DNA of 64,000 nucleotides from Planctomycetota bacterium (lineage in GTDB: Bacteria > Planctomycetota > Planctomycetia > Pirellulales > Pirellulaceae), in NCBI GenBank assembly GCA_027619595.1, contig JAQCHP010000009.1, positions 1 through 64,000 on the forward strand, written 5' to 3'. Positions 61,466 through 64,000 of the stretch are shown in pieces. Every line of letters starts with the position of its first letter. The stretch's first letter is position 1. The notes under the pieces are model-generated. The model was not told the DNA's origin, made no database searches, and was given only the letters and a program-made list of their open reading frames with translations. Both the position numbers and the translations under genes were made by a program.

Positions 61466-61771
61466 TTAACCCCATGGATTTTGTTGCATGCACACGACGA
61501 GTGCGAAGAAGGTAAAACCTTCGATCAACGCCGCAGCAATAATCATGGCGGTCTGGATATTACCGGCAACTTCGGGCTGACGTGCCATGCTCTCAAGAGC
61601 ACTGGAGCCTAGTTTGCCGATACCAAACGCGGCACCGATCGTCGTAAGTCCAGCGCCCAAGGCGCCAGAGAACTCGATCAGCGATCCGCCGCCTTCAGCT
61701 GCCATGGCGGGCGATGCTACGGCGAAAAGACACAAGAACGACAAAGCTACAACGATTTTCCAACCATTCAC
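61466..61771 (-). CDS. atpE: ATP synthase c subunit with signal peptide
   Basis: 101 residues. A cleavable-looking signal (KIVVALSFLCLFAVASPAMA) precedes the two-helix c subunit: EFSGALGAGLTTIGAAFGIG and IIAAALIEGFTFFALVVCM. The ion-binding Glu lies in ALIEGFTFF. The first helix lacks the Gln, and the second the Ser/Thr and Tyr, that mark Na+ enzymes, so H+ is the likely ion. The start is GTG at 61771 with GGGAG about 9 nt upstream. Confidence 0.95.
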   Translation of the reverse strand: MNGWKIVVALSFLCLFAVASPAMAAEGGGSLIEFSGALGAGLTTIGAAFGIGKLGSSALESMARQPEVAGNIQTAMIIAAALIEGFTFFALVVCMQQNPWG

Positions 61772-61867
61772 GAATAAGGTCTCCCGTCATACAAAGGGTA
61801 CGACCGCGCGTTCACCACAGCATGCCGACAAGGTCACTTTGCACATCGCATTTTGCGATTTGTGCTT

Positions 61868-63085
61868 TTAGTGATGATGCACGGCGGCTCCGATGAAGAG
61901 TGCGGACAGAAACGTAAAAATATACGCCTGCAAAAAGGCGACAAACAGCTCTAAACAACTAAACAGCGTTGAGCCGACCACGACGACCGGCGCTGTGATC
62001 CACCAGGCAGAACTCGCTGCCCCTGAGATGCTAAACGCCAACATCATAATGCTCAACAGGACCAAGTGGCCCGCAACCATGTTTGCTAAAAGACGTACCG
62101 CCAACACTCCGTGTCGCACAAACATGCCGACGACCTCCAGCAGCCAGATCACCGGTACCAGGATGATCTTCATGACGGCCGGCAGGTCCATGTGGGGGAC
62201 CTGATTGGCCCAATAGCCTACGACGCCAAATTTCTTGGATCCCGATACGATGCCCGTTAGGAGTGTTACCGCGGCCAATGCGATGGTCGTGCCAAATGCA
62301 CCTGTGGGGGTACCAACCCAAGGGATCATGCCCATAAGGTTGCAGCCGAGAATAAACAAAAAGATTGTCCACAGTACGGGTACAAACTTGTCAGCATCGT
62401 GGCCGCCGATAGCGGGTCTCGCGACATCGTCACGCATAAACACCAAGATGGCCTCCAGGAAATTCCAAAAGCCGCCTTTCGGTGTCTTGCCGTCGCGGAT
62501 CCGCTGCGCCAATCCGATGAAGAACCAGCCGAGCAACAGGGCGACAACAACTTCGACGATCATAAATTTCGATAGACAGAATCCCGAAGCCGGTTCGTAC
62601 AGATTCTTAAGTTCACCGCCGAAGGGTTGAGGAACGAGGATGTGGCCAGACAATACTTTGTTGTAGCCGTCGACCTTTTCATCGCTCCAAGGCTCTGCTT
62701 TTGTACGATATTCGCTTAATTGGCCCCGCACGGTTTGCTGGATGTTTTCTAGTTTTGCGTGCGCGTCCGACTCTGCGGCAAACTTCTGAAACCAGTCTTG
62801 GTCGCGTACGAATTCAGCAAACGGCTTACCCGCGTTGTGACCTTCATGCAACCAATGACCGTATTCAGTCCGTAAACCATTCCACTCGGGGATCGCTCCG
62901 TTCAATTCACCGCGGAGTGCTTCATGAACCTGCTGGGCTTCCCATTCGAGATACTGTAGATCGAGTCGGACCCAGAAATCGGGGAAAGGTTTTTCACCCG
63001 TCAAGCCATCGTAATGCGAGGGCCAAAGGAATTTTGGCACCTCGAAATAGTAGCTATCCTTGATGTGCAGGATCGGGTCGGCCAT
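61868..63085 (-). CDS. atpB: ATP synthase a subunit with long N-terminal extension
   Basis: 405 residues; typical a subunits have about 240-290. About 170 hydrophilic residues (DPILHIKDSYYFEVPKFLWP, then HEGHNAGKPFAEFVRDQDWF) precede the five-helix membrane part. The essential Arg is in AVRLLANMVAGHLVLLSIMM. Other features are FVPVLWTIFLFILGCNLMGM and the C-terminal AFLQAYIFTFLSALFIGAAV. The extension is typical of planctomycete-type operons. It follows the atpI-like gene by 12 nt. Confidence 0.95.
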   Translation of the reverse strand: MADPILHIKDSYYFEVPKFLWPSHYDGLTGEKPFPDFWVRLDLQYLEWEAQQVHEALRGELNGAIPEWNGLRTEYGHWLHEGHNAGKPFAEFVRDQDWFQKFAAESDAHAKLENIQQTVRGQLSEYRTKAEPWSDEKVDGYNKVLSGHILVPQPFGGELKNLYEPASGFCLSKFMIVEVVVALLLGWFFIGLAQRIRDGKTPKGGFWNFLEAILVFMRDDVARPAIGGHDADKFVPVLWTIFLFILGCNLMGMIPWVGTPTGAFGTTIALAAVTLLTGIVSGSKKFGVVGYWANQVPHMDLPAVMKIILVPVIWLLEVVGMFVRHGVLAVRLLANMVAGHLVLLSIMMLAFSISGAASSAWWITAPVVVVGSTLFSCLELFVAFLQAYIFTFLSALFIGAAVHHH

Positions 63086-63097
63086 GCGACTTAATTC

Positions 63098-63601
63098 CTA
63101 ACGATATCCGTGATGGGGGTTCGCGGCGATGCGCGTACCCCGGTGCTGGTATTTTTTGAGCAGTACAGTTGCCAACAGGGTTTCGGCTGTCAGCGCAAGG
63201 AGATAAAACGCAAGGAACTTCCACAAAAGTCCTTGTTGCGCCAATTGCGGCTGGGAAGTCACGAGCGCCAGGCAAACCGCCATGGGGAACATGGTGCGCG
63301 CTATAATTGAACCTAACAAGGGTCCCAGGCTCCGTTGAACACCGCTCAACGCCGTCAAAAGCAACGCTGCGACGCCCGCGCTGGCACAAGAAACCGCCGG
63401 AACCACCACGCTCCACATACCAACCCAATCATTCGCCGTAAATTCAAACCACGACCACAGTACGGCGGGGCAACCAACGGCCAGAAGTAGCAGACCAATG
63501 GCTCGCAAAAGGGGCGATAACGGCCAATTCGGCTTACCATTCACCGACGGTGGGGACGAAGTCGCTTCGGATTTGTCCGGCCCGAGGGGCTCACCGATCA
63601 T
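63098..63601 (-). CDS. ATP synthase subunit I-like membrane protein
   Basis: 167 residues with four predicted membrane segments: LLRAIGLLLLAVGCPAVLW, WSVVVPAVSCASAGVAALLL, MFPMAVCLALV and LLWKFLAFYLLALTAETLLA. It lies between the atpZ-like gene and atpB, the position of the I subunit that assists c-ring assembly. Sequence similarity to AtpI is too weak to claim, so the name comes mainly from position. The ATG at 63601 has AGG directly upstream. Confidence 0.7.
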   Translation of the reverse strand: MIGEPLGPDKSEATSSPPSVNGKPNWPLSPLLRAIGLLLLAVGCPAVLWSWFEFTANDWVGMWSVVVPAVSCASAGVAALLLTALSGVQRSLGPLLGSIIARTMFPMAVCLALVTSQPQLAQQGLLWKFLAFYLLALTAETLLATVLLKKYQHRGTRIAANPHHGYR

Positions 63602-63654
63602 CCTAAAAATTGCCTTCTATTGGTCTGCCTAATTGGAGCTACTGCCAGTTGGGC

Positions 63655-63942
63655 CTATTTGTCTGCCTCGTCCGTCGGACGGGAATTCGACCTGTTTTTG
63701 ATTTTTCCTGTTGGCTTCGCACCGGCGGTCAGTATGAGCAAGTAGGTAATTCCCACAACCATCCCGCTGACCGCCAATACTGGAGTCATCCACTGCGTGC
63801 CAAACTTCTTGTCCAACCACACCCCCAAGACAACGGGTGCCACCATGGCAATTGTCATGGACATGATCCGAGATACCCACTCCATGGCCACACTCATTGG
63901 CGTGAAGTCGGGCTCTTGGTCGTCTTGAGAAGGACGGTTCAT
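63655..63942 (-). CDS. AtpZ/AtpI-family protein, first gene of the atp operon
   Basis: 95 residues. Two membrane segments form the AtpZ hairpin: SMTIAMVAPVVLGVWLDKKF (with the typical G-x-W-x-D turn and KFGT) and VLAVSGMVVGITYLLILTAG. AtpZ/AtpI proteins assist ATP synthase assembly and may carry Mg2+/Ca2+. It is the most upstream gene of the operon, 53 nt before the atpI-like gene. The remaining 58 bases to the window edge should hold its promoter, but none is clear. Confidence 0.8.
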   Translation of the reverse strand: MNRPSQDDQEPDFTPMSVAMEWVSRIMSMTIAMVAPVVLGVWLDKKFGTQWMTPVLAVSGMVVGITYLLILTAGAKPTGKIKNRSNSRPTDEADK

Positions 63943-64000
63943 CGTCTACCTAGGTCGTGTCGCCACGATACCGAAGCCGTAACCGCAGCGTACGCAGTCG

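Noticed and set aside
61466-61771. Possible Na+-coupled ATP synthase
   Set aside because: The c subunit lacks the Gln in helix 1 and the Ser/Thr-Tyr pattern after the Glu that define Na+ binding.

Overview
The window looks like chromosomal DNA of a planctomycete, most likely of the Pirellula/Rhodopirellula/Blastopirellula group. This is inferred from family content, not from a marker gene: a PVC-type cytochrome c/beta-propeller protein, a Tat-exported DUF1501 protein, DUF1080 and Gfo/Idh/MocA secreted proteins, DUF11 repeats, an isolated secretin domain, a subtilisin with a planctomycete-like N-terminus, a bacterial MfnB, and many GTG/TTG starts. No rRNA genes, prophage or CRISPR array were seen.

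Layout. 1-10.1 kb: a rhomboid protease cut by the left edge, an SlyD-like FKBP, a cysteine hydrolase, then secreted carbohydrate-type enzymes (PVC cytochrome, DUF1501, DUF1080 and Gfo/Idh/MocA proteins). 10.1-25.6 kb: housekeeping and mixed genes: PSP1 protein divergent from bioB, a DUF11 surface protein, RNase D, a Na+/H+-type antiporter, a membrane protein overlapping mfnB, a PHA-system protein, an STN-domain protein, a TPR protein, glpK and a thioredoxin-YHS fusion. 25.6-28.2 kb: a long leader with a structured RNA candidate (possibly 6S RNA), rho, and tRNA-Ser(GGA) with promoter and terminator. 28.3-37.1 kb: an accessory stretch of unrelated small genes (secretin domain, GNAT, small membrane proteins, lipoprotein, M48 peptidase) with two decayed genes and long non-coding gaps. 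37.1-47.0 kb: cyclophilin, P-II protein, a gluzincin, a FabH-like synthase, tandem repeats beside a REP-type transposase, and leuC-leuD followed by a beta-propeller gene. 47.6-55.1 kb: a large exported subtilisin, a 1,071-residue coiled-coil protein resembling YhaN/SbcC ATPases but without nucleotide-binding motifs, and a predicted outer-membrane barrel. 55.4-63.9 kb: a complete F1Fo ATP synthase operon on the minus strand, in the order atpZ, atpI-like, B, E, F, H, A, G, D, C.

The best-supported physiology is H+-coupled ATP synthesis, leucine synthesis (isopropylmalate isomerase), biotin synthesis, glycerol use, and a furan-building step of the methanofuran-type C1 pathway. I found no convincing new multi-gene defence or signalling system. 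The features most deserving a second look are the ATPase-like coiled-coil protein lacking Walker motifs, the RNA candidate upstream of rho, the amber-interrupted membrane protein gene, the P-II protein with Phe at position 51, and the tandem repeats beside the transposase.
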